Shown: positions 25,965-33,851 of the stretch, piece by piece
How positions within the stretch are numbered: position 1 is the stretch's first letter
How the letters are laid out: every line of letters begins with the position of its first letter
Source of the DNA: Candidatus Lutibacillus vidarii
GTDB taxonomy: Bacteria; Actinomycetota; Actinomycetes; Actinomycetales; Dermatophilaceae
Reading direction: 5' to 3'
DNA: 64,000 nucleotides
Assembly (NCBI GenBank): GCA_016717165.1
Contig: JADKGA010000002.1
Coordinates: 558,001 to 622,000 of the forward strand
Made by a program: the position numbers and the translations under genes
The notes under the pieces: generated by a model
The model's input: only the letters and a program-made list of their open reading frames with translations
The model's database searches: none
Told to the model about the DNA's origin: nothing

Positions 25965-27214
25965 TCACCCCGTGTGCAGGAGCCGGCGGACCCGAGCCTC
26001 CACCGGGCTGAGCTCGAGGTCGCTGCCGAGCCCGAGCGGAGGAGGTGGATGCGATCGGTACCGGTGCCCGGTCGGTGTCGCAAACTCCACGTCACCCCGG
26101 GCGACGGAGGCGCAGAACCCAGGCTCCTCCTTGACCTGGTTATGTCGGTCGCACAGTCCCTGGGCGTTCCGGTAGGTCGTGCGCCCTCCGCTCCGGACGG
26201 GGATCACGTGGTCGATATGCCGGATCGGTGCGTCGCAGTAGGGCGCCCGGCACTGCTGGTCACGCAGCCGCACCAGCTCGGCCAGCGCAGGAGGGAAGCG
26301 CCGAGCCCGTGCCTCCATCGCGACGAGCTCGCCCGTGGACGGATGCACGTACAGCCGGCGCACCCAGGCCCGACCGGTGGTGGTCAGGAGGCGGGCGACG
26401 CCGGACGGGACTGGTCCGTACTTGGCCACCCGCGCCACCTCGTCGCTCCCGCCCAGCAGGGCCGCGTCGGTCATCACGAGGTTCACCATGACCGGCACAT
26501 CGTCAGCCTGGGCCTGCCCGGTCACCCGGGTCACCAGAGCGTCGGCCATGACCTGTCCGCGGCTCCTCGAGTCGCCGCCGGCGCGTGCGGAGTCGGCCGC
26601 TCGGGTGAGTGCGGCGAACACCGCGACGCCCTGAGCGACCGGCAGGAGTGCGGTGACATAGGCCATGCAGTCCAGCGCCGGGCGCACCCAGACCCGCCGG
26701 TCGGCGGCAGCGAGCGCAGCCCGCTCGACGATCGCTCGCGGGTCGAGTCGGTACGCCGCCGCGCGGGCCGCCGCGCCCGCCTGGCGTGCGGACAGGGAAT
26801 GCAGCCGTGGTCCCACCTGGGAGTCGACCAGCGCCCGGTCGATGCGGGACAGGGTCGCGGTGGCCTGCCACACCTGCGTGGCGGCCCACTCGCTGGCCTG
26901 ACCTTGGGCCAGCGCGGCCAGGGTGAGCGGCAGGCCGCCGACCAGCGCCTGGGCGAGCCCGAGGTGGCGGGCACCGAGCGTCGGGGACTCCCGCCGTGCG
27001 AGGGCGACCTGGGCCGCAACCCCACGCCCACGCCGCTGCGAGGGTATGCCGCTGGCTGCTTCACGCGCCCGGGTGGCCCGGTCGAAGGCGACCGTGGCGA
27101 CCGCCTGTGCCGCTGATGCGGCGGCCTTCAGCCGCTCCAGCGCCTCGATGAGGTCGATGAGCTCGCTCTCGTCGGGCTCGTCCCACCGGCGCCCGCGGGG
27201 GTCTCCCCCGACAC
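25965..27214 (-). CDS. DUF222-HNH endonuclease domain protein (13E12 type), 5' end disrupted
   Basis: The C-terminal part shows an HNH nuclease motif (CRAPYCDAPIRHIDHVIPV, then NAQGLCDRHNQVKEE); upstream is a DUF222 domain that stays in frame well beyond the first possible GTG at 26873 (RGRGVAAQVALARRESPTLGA; DESELIDLIEALERLK) up to a TAA at 27243-27245. In that stretch I find no in-frame ATG, GTG or TTG. A GTG at 27214-27212 preceded by CACAAT is in the -1 register and would join the coding frame by a one-base shift in the G5/C5 run at 27201-27213. So the gene is probably frameshifted, or uses a non-canonical start. Mycobacterial 13E12 genes are DNA-damage inducible. Confidence 0.72.
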
Positions 27215-27237
27215 AAGGGATTGTGTAAAAAACTTGT

Positions 27238-27253
27238 TCGAATTAATGTTCTG
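27238..27253. promoter_or_regulatory. LexA-box-like site upstream of the DUF222-HNH gene
   Basis: TCGAAT-TAAT-GTTCTG matches 9 of 12 fixed positions of the mycobacterial SOS box TCGAAC-N4-GTTCGA with exact spacing. It sits in an AT-rich island between the HNH gene and a divergent gene at 27350. Three mismatches make this tentative. Confidence 0.4.
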
Positions 27254-27349
27254 AACTGTGGAATTGTGAGAGAGTGGCACCGCACCTGGTCGCTCGGGCG
27301 CAGTGGCCGCTGCTCGGGGTACCCTTCACCCACCCGGGAAGGAGTCGAC

Positions 27350-28147
27350 ATGGACTGGTCCTCGTTCGGCCTTGTCATGCTGCTGTCGGCGGCCGTCCTC
27401 GCCGCGATGCACGCGGCGACCTGGGCGTGGTCTCGGGCAGCCCACAAGCTCGCTGTCGTCGATGTCGTCTGGGGCCTCGGCTTCGTCCTCGTCGCTCTCG
27501 TCAGCGCAGTCGTCGGGTCCGGCGACGCCGTGCGCCGGGTCGTCCTGCTCGTCCTCGCCGGAGTGTGGGGGCTGCGCCTGACCTGGCACCTGGAGCGGCG
27601 TGCGCGGGGGATGGGCGAGGACCCGCGCTACACCGCGTTGTATGCCGACAAGGGCCCGGTCGAGACCGCGCTTCGCGTCTTCGGGCTCCAAGGCGCCTTG
27701 CAGTGGATCATCTCCTTGCCGATCCAGGCCTCCGCTGCGGTGGAGGCCGGGCCCGGCCCAACGGCGCGAACCATCCTCGGGGCGGGAGTGCTGGTCTGGG
27801 GGACCGGTCTGTTCTTCGAGGCCGTCGGAGACCGCCAGCTCACCGCCTTCCGCGCCGACCCGGCCAACCGCGGCCGCATCCTCGACACCGGTCTGTGGGC
27901 CTGGACCCGACACCCGAACTACGTGGGCGACGCCGCGGTCTGGTGGGGGATGTGGCTCGTCGCTGCGTCGAGCCTGGTCCCCGTCGTCTTTGCGCTCGCG
28001 ATCTCCCCGGCGCTGATGACCTTCTTCCTGCGCAATGTCTCGGGCGCCAGACTCCTCGAGAAGTCCCTGAGCAACAAGCCCGGGTGGGCGGAGTATGCCG
28101 CGAAGACGCCCTACTTCTTCCCCAGACCGCCCCGGCCGCCGAGGTGA
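27350..28147 (+). CDS. DUF1295 / steroid 5-alpha-reductase-like membrane methyltransferase-reductase family
   Basis: A 265-aa membrane protein with about six spans and the DUF1295 C-terminal signature (LWAWTRHPNYVGDAAVWWGMW) shared with isoprenylcysteine methyltransferases and steroid 5-alpha reductases; the RHPNY motif binds SAM or NADPH. The substrate cannot be told. GGAAGGAG lies six bases before ATG 27350, and TACCCT at 27320-27325 is a plausible -10. It is divergent from the HNH gene. Confidence 0.83.
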   Translation: MDWSSFGLVMLLSAAVLAAMHAATWAWSRAAHKLAVVDVVWGLGFVLVALVSAVVGSGDAVRRVVLLVLAGVWGLRLTWHLERRARGMGEDPRYTALYADKGPVETALRVFGLQGALQWIISLPIQASAAVEAGPGPTARTILGAGVLVWGTGLFFEAVGDRQLTAFRADPANRGRILDTGLWAWTRHPNYVGDAAVWWGMWLVAASSLVPVVFALAISPALMTFFLRNVSGARLLEKSLSNKPGWAEYAAKTPYFFPRPPRPPR

Positions 28148-28317
28148 CAGCGGTACCGGTGGAACAGCGGTAGCCGCGGCGGCCGCGGCAGCGCCGGGAG
28201 CGGCGACAGCACGCTCGTGGCCCGGAGCGGGCGGTCGAGGCGGTCGCAGGATGTCGACTGACACGCACCGACGCCTGGATGTCGGGCCCGCTCAGCCGAG
28301 GCAAGAACGGCGAGCGA

Positions 28318-29754
28318 TCAGGCGCGCAATGCCTCCGCAAGCTCCCGGAAGTCGACGACGAGCTGGGCCATGTCGTCGTCGGTGTGGGCCAGCGAGACGA
28401 GCCACTGCTCGTCGAGCCCGGGCGGGGTGAGGATATTGCGGTTGACGCCCCAGAGCCAGGACAGCTCGGCCATCCGGAAGTCGGTCGCCTTGTAGTCCCG
28501 GTAGTTGCGCACCGGCGTGGTCGACCAGGTGATGCAGCCCTTGATCCCCATGCCGACGGTGTGCGCCGGCAGCTCGAACTCGGTAATGACCGCGTCGACC
28601 CCGTCGAGGGTCCGGACGTTGATTCCCTCGGCCCGGTCGAGGGCCTCGTGGGTGCACACCTCGTCCACGGCCCGGGCCGCCGCCATGACCAGCGGGTTGC
28701 CGTTGTAGGTGCCGAAGTGGCCCATCCGGCCGTCGACGACGACCTGCATGACCTCCTGGCGGCCACCGAAGGCCGCGAGCGGCAGGCCACCGCCGATGCT
28801 CTTGGCCAACGTGATGAGGTCAGGCTGGATGCCGAGGCGCTGGGAGGCGCCGGCATACCCGGCGGTCAGGCCGGTCTTCACCTCGTCGAAGATGAGGATG
28901 ACGCCATACTCGTCGCACGCGGCGCGGACACCGGCGAGGTATCCCTCGTCCGGGACGACGATGGCGAGGTTCTCGATGACCGGCTCGAGGACGAGCGCGG
29001 CGACCTCCCGACCGTGCGCCGCGAGAACCGCACGGAGCTGGTCGAGGTCGTTGTACGGGACGACATGGACGGTGCCGGGTTCGGCGTCCTGGGGGATGTG
29101 CGGGATCGGCGCGTCGGCCGGACCGATGTCGGCCAGTGCCGGCTTGACCGACACCTGCATCGCGTCATACCCGCCGTGGTAGCCGCCCTCGACCTTGATG
29201 ACGGCCTTGCGGCCGGTGTACGCCCGGGCCACCCGGATGGCGTACATGACCGACTCCGTGCCCGACTGGGTGAACCGGAGCATGTCGAGCTGGAAGCGGT
29301 CCTGGAAGAGCTCGGCCACCTCTGTCGCGGTGGGCGACGGCGTGACGAAGAGCGTGCCGACCGAGTCGAGGGCGTGCCGGACGTGGTCGACGACGACCGG
29401 GTGAAGGTGACCGACCATCATGGCGCCGAAGCCCATGGACATGTCGAGGAGCCGCCGGCCGTCGACGTCGGTGACGTGCGCACCGCGTGCGGAGACGATC
29501 GAGATGGGGTGCGGGTCCCAGTGCTGGAAGCTCGACGTGACACCGAGGGGCAGCGTCTTGCTCGCGCGGGCGTTGTGCTCGGCCGATGCGGGGGTCTGCC
29601 GAACGAAGCGCTCCCACTCGGCAGCCAGCAGCGCCTCGACGCGGTCCGGGTCGACCGGCGTCGACCGGGTGGGCAGCCAGCGGCGGGTGGCCGGGTCGTG
29701 GGTCGGCCACGGGGTGGCTGCGGCGCCCGTCGTGCCGCTCGTCGTGTCCGTCAT
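28318..29754 (-). CDS. Class III PLP aminotransferase, glutamate-1-semialdehyde aminomutase-like
   Basis: A 478-aa fold-type I enzyme. Family landmarks: TQSGTESVMYAIRVARAYTG (PLP phosphate loop), EGGYHGGYDA, IFDEVKTGLTAGYAG with the cofactor Asp, and the Schiff-base Lys in LAKSIGGGLPLAAFGG. It is longer than HemL (about 430 aa), and no haem genes are nearby, so an amino-acid or amine aminomutase/transaminase of other specificity is likely. AGGAGG precedes ATG 29752-29754. It is divergent from a meta-cleavage hydrolase gene. Confidence 0.86.
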   Translation of the reverse strand: MTDTTSGTTGAAATPWPTHDPATRRWLPTRSTPVDPDRVEALLAAEWERFVRQTPASAEHNARASKTLPLGVTSSFQHWDPHPISIVSARGAHVTDVDGRRLLDMSMGFGAMMVGHLHPVVVDHVRHALDSVGTLFVTPSPTATEVAELFQDRFQLDMLRFTQSGTESVMYAIRVARAYTGRKAVIKVEGGYHGGYDAMQVSVKPALADIGPADAPIPHIPQDAEPGTVHVVPYNDLDQLRAVLAAHGREVAALVLEPVIENLAIVVPDEGYLAGVRAACDEYGVILIFDEVKTGLTAGYAGASQRLGIQPDLITLAKSIGGGLPLAAFGGRQEVMQVVVDGRMGHFGTYNGNPLVMAAARAVDEVCTHEALDRAEGINVRTLDGVDAVITEFELPAHTVGMGIKGCITWSTTPVRNYRDYKATDFRMAELSWLWGVNRNILTPPGLDEQWLVSLAHTDDDMAQLVVDFRELAEALRA

Positions 29755-29857
29755 CGGGAGCCTCCTGGTGCACGCCGACGCCGGTCGCGTCGCTGCGTTC
29801 CCGTCATTCTGCCGTGTACGTCGCACAAAGGCGAGTGAGCAACGGATTTCGTCGTCG

Positions 29858-29881
29858 TGAAACGGCTAGACAACAGTTTCA
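29858..29881. promoter_or_regulatory. Inverted repeat TGAAAC-N12-GTTTCA in divergent promoter region
   Basis: The 188-bp spacer between the aminotransferase and hydrolase genes contains this perfect 6-bp inverted repeat, about 50 bp before the CATACT -10 of the hydrolase. A possible operator for one or both genes; nothing else supports it. Confidence 0.3.
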
Positions 29882-29942
29882 GCATGTCCCGTCGAGCGGA
29901 ACGTCCCGGGCTGGAAGGGCCCGCGGACGTCATACTCGCCCT

Positions 29943-30800
29943 ATGGCGACCCATGACGCACCGCCCAACCCTGAGGTGGGCACCCAGGTCCGCACCGGCG
30001 ACATCGTCACCAACTACCACGACATCGGCACGGGACAGGGCTCCCCGGTCCTCCTGTTGCACGGCTCCGGGCCCGGCGTCAGTGCCTGGGCGAACTGGCG
30101 GCTGACCATCGCCGCGTTGTCCCCGCGGTTCCGCGTCGTCGCGCCCGACCTTGCCGGCTTCGGCTACACGCAGGTCCCCGAGGACATCGAGTACACCCGC
30201 GCCCGCTGGCTGGACCAGATCGTCGGCTTCCTCGACGCGCTCGGCCTGGACAAGGTCCATGTCGTCGGCAACTCCTTCGGCGGGTCCATGGCGCTCGCCC
30301 TGGCGATCGCTCACCCAGAGCGGGTCGACCGGCTGGTCCTCATGGGAGCGGTCGGTGTGCCCTTCGAGATCACCCCCGGTCTCGACGCGGTGTGGGGGTA
30401 CCAGCCGTCGCTGGACGCCATGGGTCGGCTCATGCGCGAGACCTTCGCGTATGACGCCTCCCTCGTCACCGACGAGCTGGTCCGGATGCGCTACGCCGCG
30501 AGTACTCGCCCGGGGGTGCAGGAGGCCTTCGCAGCGATGTTCCCGGCGCCGCGGCAGCGCTGGGTCGACGCCATGGCCCACGCCGAGGCGGACCTGAGGG
30601 CCATCCCACACACGACCCTCCTCGTCCACGGCCGCGATGATGTCGTCATCCCGGTGTCGACGACCCTGACGATGCTCGAGTGGATCAGCGACAGCCAGGC
30701 GCACATCTTCGGGCGCTGCGGCCACTGGACCCAGATCGAGCATGCGGATGCCTTCGCGGCGCTGCTGACCTCCTTCTTCGACGCGGGGGCACCATACTGA
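29943..30800 (+). CDS. Meta-cleavage product hydrolase-like alpha/beta hydrolase (DmpD/XylF type)
   Basis: A 285-aa alpha/beta hydrolase closely resembling 2-hydroxymuconic semialdehyde hydrolases: oxyanion region LLLHGSGPGVSAWANW, nucleophile Ser111 in GNSFGGS, acid Asp233 in HGRDDVVIP, and His261 in GRCGHWTQIEHA. It would hydrolyse the product of the catechol 2,3-dioxygenase encoded at 7.5-8.4 kb, yet lies 21 kb away with no other lower-pathway gene beside it. CATACT ends six bases before the ATG (leaderless pattern). A carbon-carbon hydrolase for another ring-cleavage product is the alternative. Confidence 0.85.
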   Translation: MATHDAPPNPEVGTQVRTGDIVTNYHDIGTGQGSPVLLLHGSGPGVSAWANWRLTIAALSPRFRVVAPDLAGFGYTQVPEDIEYTRARWLDQIVGFLDALGLDKVHVVGNSFGGSMALALAIAHPERVDRLVLMGAVGVPFEITPGLDAVWGYQPSLDAMGRLMRETFAYDASLVTDELVRMRYAASTRPGVQEAFAAMFPAPRQRWVDAMAHAEADLRAIPHTTLLVHGRDDVVIPVSTTLTMLEWISDSQAHIFGRCGHWTQIEHADAFAALLTSFFDAGAPY

Positions 30801-30804
30801 CCCG

Positions 30805-31503
30805 ATGAGCGAGCAGATCGACATCGAGGTTGGCGACGGCACCCTTCCCGCCGTCCTGTGGCAGCCAGGTCCCGACACGGCCAATGGCGCCGGCATCGTC
30901 CTGGTCCAGGAGATCTTCGGGCTGAGCGAGTACATCCGCCGCCGCGGGCAGCAGCTCGCCGACCTCGGGTATGTCGTCCTCGCCCCGGCCGTCTTCTGGC
31001 GCCTGGGGACGACCGCCGTGCCGAACGGGCCGCAGATGCTCGACGAGGCGCTCGCGCTCGCCGGCCGGGTCGACTGGCCGACCGCCGTGTCCGACGTGGC
31101 CGCAGCCGTCCGCGCCCTGCGCGCGCGGGAGGATGTCACCGGCGACGTCGGGATCGTCGGCTTCTGCTTCGGCGGCGGGCTCGGCTTCGCGGTCGCCGCC
31201 GTTGCCGCGCCCGACGCGCTGGTCAGCTACTACGGGTCGGCCCTGCCGACCTTGCTCGACCTCGCGCCCCAGGTGACCTGCCCGAGCCTGCACCATTTCG
31301 GGTCCGCCGACGCCTATATCGACGGGCCGACCCAGGAGCGGATCCGCGCGGCGGTCACCGGCAACCCGCACACCGAGTTCTCCACCTACGAGGGTGCCAA
31401 CCACGCCTTCGACAACTCTGACTTCTTCCTCTACGACGAGGCCGCCGCGCAGGCTGCGTGGCCGCGGACCGTCGACTTCCTCCACCGCCACCTGTCGGCC
31501 TGA
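30805..31503 (+). CDS. Dienelactone hydrolase family protein
   Basis: A 232-aa alpha/beta hydrolase with the cysteine nucleophile typical of this family: Cys121 in GFCFGGG, plus Glu36 in VQEIFG and NHAFDN carrying the His. Dienelactone hydrolases open lactones in chloroaromatic breakdown, but many homologues act on other esters. The gene starts 4 bp after the meta-cleavage hydrolase stop; a CATACT overlapping that stop and six bases from the ATG suggests an extra internal leaderless promoter. Confidence 0.88.
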   Translation: MSEQIDIEVGDGTLPAVLWQPGPDTANGAGIVLVQEIFGLSEYIRRRGQQLADLGYVVLAPAVFWRLGTTAVPNGPQMLDEALALAGRVDWPTAVSDVAAAVRALRAREDVTGDVGIVGFCFGGGLGFAVAAVAAPDALVSYYGSALPTLLDLAPQVTCPSLHHFGSADAYIDGPTQERIRAAVTGNPHTEFSTYEGANHAFDNSDFFLYDEAAAQAAWPRTVDFLHRHLSA

Positions 31504-31510
31504 GCATCCG

Positions 31511-31954
31511 GTGAGCGACCTGCACTGTCCGGCAACGCTGGTCCTCGCCCGCCTTCCCTACCACGACCCCATCGACGCCGCCGGTGCGCTGGGCGCGCTG
31601 GTCGCAGGCCGGCCGTCGGTTCGGTTCGCCCGGCTGTATGCCGGTCCGGACGACACCGGGATGACGTGCGGCGCCGTCGTCGGCGACGTCCTGGGCGTCC
31701 CGCCCACCACCCTGACCGGTCTGACCGTCCCGCCGGCCGAGGCTGACCGAGCGGAGTGTCGGTTCGCCCTCGAGGAGGTCGTCGGCACCCTCGCTGACCT
31801 CCATCGCGGTGAGACGGTGCTCGTGCTTGTGCCCGCCGCGCTGGTGGACGCGGGGCTCGGGTCCGCGAGCGGCACCGTCGATGCCCCCCTCGTCACCGTG
31901 GTGGTCGACGCCGACGGGTGGTCGGTCCGCAGCGGCCTACCGGCGACCAGCTGA
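31511..31954 (+). CDS. Hypothetical protein, 147 aa
   Basis: Starts at GTG 31511, 7 bp after the dienelactone hydrolase stop, so probably the third gene of that operon. It is a soluble-looking alpha/beta protein (LVLARLPYHDPIDAAGALGALVAG; GETVLVLVPAALVDAGLG; APLVTVVVDADGWSV) with no motif I recognise, no signal sequence and one CxxxxxxC-like distribution of little meaning. It is followed by a strong bidirectional terminator. Confidence 0.6.
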   Translation: MSDLHCPATLVLARLPYHDPIDAAGALGALVAGRPSVRFARLYAGPDDTGMTCGAVVGDVLGVPPTTLTGLTVPPAEADRAECRFALEEVVGTLADLHRGETVLVLVPAALVDAGLGSASGTVDAPLVTVVVDADGWSVRSGLPATS

Positions 31955-31970
31955 CCGGTCCCACACGAAG

Positions 31971-32006
31971 CCGATGGCCCGCCCCCTGGTGGGAACGGGC
32001 CATCGG
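31971..32006. terminator. Bidirectional terminator-like hairpin, 11-bp perfect stem
   Basis: CCGATGGCCCG (31971-31981) pairs with 31996-32006 around 14 bases that can pair further (CCC with GGG). It separates the converging 31511-31954 gene and the 30-codon gene. Confidence 0.72.
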
Positions 32007-32020
32007 GCGTGAGTGTGTGG

Positions 32021-32113
32021 TCAGCTCTCGGTGCGACTGCGGAGCAGCGCGAGGCACGCCACGCACGGCGTGTTCTTGTAGTCGGCGACGTAGGCCTTGA
32101 AGAGCTTGCGCAT
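32021..32113 (-). CDS. 30-aa peptide gene with strong promoter
   Basis: ATG 32111-32113 follows GAGGGGG and reads 30 codons: MRKLFKAYVADYKNTPCVAC then LALLRSRTES. The product is basic and amphipathic with a CVAC pair. Support for a real gene comes from context: a near-consensus promoter 140 bp upstream on the same strand, a good ribosome site, and a terminator hairpin 15 bp after the stop. I do not recognise the peptide; it could be a small membrane-associated or zinc-binding protein, or a leader peptide. A 69-codon reading of the same frame starts further up but without a ribosome site. Confidence 0.55.
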   Translation of the reverse strand: MRKLFKAYVADYKNTPCVACLALLRSRTES

Positions 32114-32251
32114 TGCGGTACCCCCTCGGGTGTAGCACCGTCGCCCTTGTTGGCGGCGGATCCGGGATGTGATCCCGATCGGACGGCGCGGGTTCACCTG
32201 TTGTTCACGTGTATGAAGTTTTTGATTCACCTTGCGTGAAGCAACTGATAT

Positions 32252-32279
32252 ACGTTACCACGTTTTTTTCGTGTGTCAA
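32252..32279 (-). promoter_or_regulatory. Near-consensus sigma-70 promoter with palindromic spacer
   Basis: On the minus strand TTGACA (32279-32274), 16-bp spacer, TAACGT (32257-32252). The spacer itself is the inverted repeat CACG-A7-CGTG, a likely operator. It is the only TTGACA-type promoter I noticed in the window and drives a leader of about 130 bases into the 30-codon gene. Downstream, GTTCAC occurs twice at 11-bp spacing, with a related GATTCAC. Confidence 0.6.
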
Positions 32280-32297
32280 CGGACCTTTGGTGAACAC

Positions 32298-32314
32298 GGT
32301 GTGTCGCGCACACC
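32298..32314 (-). terminator. Small hairpin downstream of the GNAT gene
   Basis: GGTGTG-TCGCG-CACACC, a perfect 6-bp stem about 75 bp beyond the acetyltransferase stop and just upstream of the promoter of the next minus-strand gene. It has no T-run; a weak terminator at best. Confidence 0.3.
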
Positions 32315-32388
32315 ACCAAGAGGTGCCATGTGTGTATGACGGACATCCCCGGCGGTCGTGACGGTCGAGGTGAGGGAAACCTCAGCTG

Positions 32389-33432
32389 TCAGGGGCGAGA
32401 GCCGACGAGGTAGGTGTACCGGTGGTGGTCGACGAAACCGAGCCCGCGGTACATCGCGATCGCCGGCGCGTTGTCGTCTTGGACCTGGAGGTAGAGCGCC
32501 GGAGTATGCCGGTCCACGCCGTCGAGGAGAGCCGCCACCACCGAGGTCCCGACACCGGTTCGGCGCAGCGCGGGGTCGGTCCACAGTCCGAAGAGGCCGG
32601 CCCAGCCGGTTGAGACGGCGAGCCTGCCGACCGCGACGACCTGACCGGCGTCGTCTCGACAGCTGGCGAAGACCTGGCGCGGCGCCGACTCGAGCAACCC
32701 ACGGACCGCGGTGAGCTGCCGGGGGCTGACCCCCTTCGACCCCAGGTAGGCCTGCACCCAGGCCTCGTCCGGCGCGGCGGAGACGGAGACCGAGGCCAGG
32801 GGGCTGCGCCTGCCGGCGGCTCGGGGTGCGCTGGCTGGTGCCGCGGCCTGTGCCGCGGCCGGTGCCCCCGCCCGGGCCATGTCGCTCACGGACTGAAGGT
32901 CGGCGACCATGACGAGCACCGCCATCCCTGGTCGCATCCCGGCGGCCAGGGCCGCCGCTCCGGCAGCGTGTGCGTGCACCGGCTCGCCCGCGCCATGGCA
33001 GACCTGGAGCATGGCCGGGAGCCCGCGGGCGGCATACCAGTCCGTGACGGCGGGAAGGGCGGCCTCGAGTGGACGTCCCGGGTCGCCGACGACGAGGGCC
33101 GAGTTGGCCCGACCGGTCACCCCGTCCGCAGCGCGGAGCAGCCAGTCGCCGAGCGCAGCCTCGTCACCGGCTCGCCATCCGTCTGCAGTGACCCGCGCGA
33201 GGTCGTCCATCGACACCGCGAGGTGGGCCGGTCCCCGGCCGGTCCGGCGCGGCGGAACGGCGTGCAGGCGGACCAGGTCGCCGACGGGAACGGTCACCCG
33301 CGTCCCGTCCGCGGTCCGCAGGGTCAGGTCCGCTCGGCCGACCGCCACGACTGTGCCGACGACCTCGGTCGTCCCGACCTCGAGCCGGCGGTGAGCCATC
33401 ACTCGGCGCCCGAGCCGCACTACACCGTCCAC
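32389..33432 (-). CDS. GNAT-family N-acetyltransferase with N-terminal extension
   Basis: A 347-aa protein from GTG 33430-33432 (GAGGAGGG upstream), or 361 aa from ATG 33474. The last 150 residues are a GNAT domain with the acetyl-CoA loop LRRTGVGTSVV and the C-terminal NAPAIAMYRGLGFVDHHRY. The N-terminal 60 residues form a small beta-barrel-like segment (TVVAVGRADLTLRTADGTRVTVPVGDLVRLH), and residues about 80-190 look like a degenerate second GNAT-like half. The substrate is unknown. It is divergent from fdxA, with overlapping -10 elements around 33472-33478. Confidence 0.85.
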   Translation of the reverse strand: MDGVVRLGRRVMAHRRLEVGTTEVVGTVVAVGRADLTLRTADGTRVTVPVGDLVRLHAVPPRRTGRGPAHLAVSMDDLARVTADGWRAGDEAALGDWLLRAADGVTGRANSALVVGDPGRPLEAALPAVTDWYAARGLPAMLQVCHGAGEPVHAHAAGAAALAAGMRPGMAVLVMVADLQSVSDMARAGAPAAAQAAAPASAPRAAGRRSPLASVSVSAAPDEAWVQAYLGSKGVSPRQLTAVRGLLESAPRQVFASCRDDAGQVVAVGRLAVSTGWAGLFGLWTDPALRRTGVGTSVVAALLDGVDRHTPALYLQVQDDNAPAIAMYRGLGFVDHHRYTYLVGSRP

Positions 33433-33517
33433 GACGGCGATCCCTCCTCGCGCCACAGCTTCCCGACTCGGCATACTAGTTCTGGTTCACCACCCACCAA
33501 CGGAGGAGTTCGCCGTC

Positions 33518-33841
33518 ATGACGTATGTCATCGCCCAGCCGTGCGTCGACATCAAGGACAAGGCCTGCATCGAGGAGTGCCCTGTCGACTGCATCTACGA
33601 GGGTCCGCGGACGCTCTACATCCACCCGGACGAGTGCGTGGACTGCGGCGCGTGCGAGCCGGTCTGCCCGACCGAGGCGATCTTCTACGAGGACGACACG
33701 CCCGAACAGTGGTCCGAGTACTACGACGTCAACGTCCACTTCTTCGACGACCTCGGCAGCCCTGGCGGCGCGGCGAAGATGGGCGTCCTGCCGAAGGACC
33801 ACCCCTTCATCGAGGCGCTTCCTCCGCAGAACCAGGACTGA
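33518..33841 (+). CDS. fdxA: Seven-iron ferredoxin FdxA (3Fe-4S/4Fe-4S)
   Basis: A 107-aa ferredoxin with two cluster motifs: Cys9, 17 and 21 with Cys50 for the 3Fe-4S centre, and Cys40, 43, 46 with Cys25 for the 4Fe-4S centre (ECVDCGACEPVCP). The C-terminal extension (YYDVNVHFFDDLGSPGGA) is usual for actinobacterial FdxA/FdxC. GGAGGAG precedes the ATG, and CATACT at 33472-33477 is a plausible -10. The next gene, dapC, follows after 10 bp, as in many actinobacteria (Rv1177-Rv1178). Confidence 0.95.
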   Translation: MTYVIAQPCVDIKDKACIEECPVDCIYEGPRTLYIHPDECVDCGACEPVCPTEAIFYEDDTPEQWSEYYDVNVHFFDDLGSPGGAAKMGVLPKDHPFIEALPPQNQD

Positions 33842-33851
33842 GCCGGGCGCC

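Noticed and set aside
28148..28317. Gene or terminator in the 170-bp gap with CCGCGG-CGG-CCGCGG
   Set aside because: The short palindrome is expected at this GC content; no start with a ribosome site and no coding signal were seen.
32114..32251. Riboswitch in the leader of the 30-codon gene
   Set aside because: Small pairings such as GGGAT-CAC-ATCCC are present but no known riboswitch core could be recognised.
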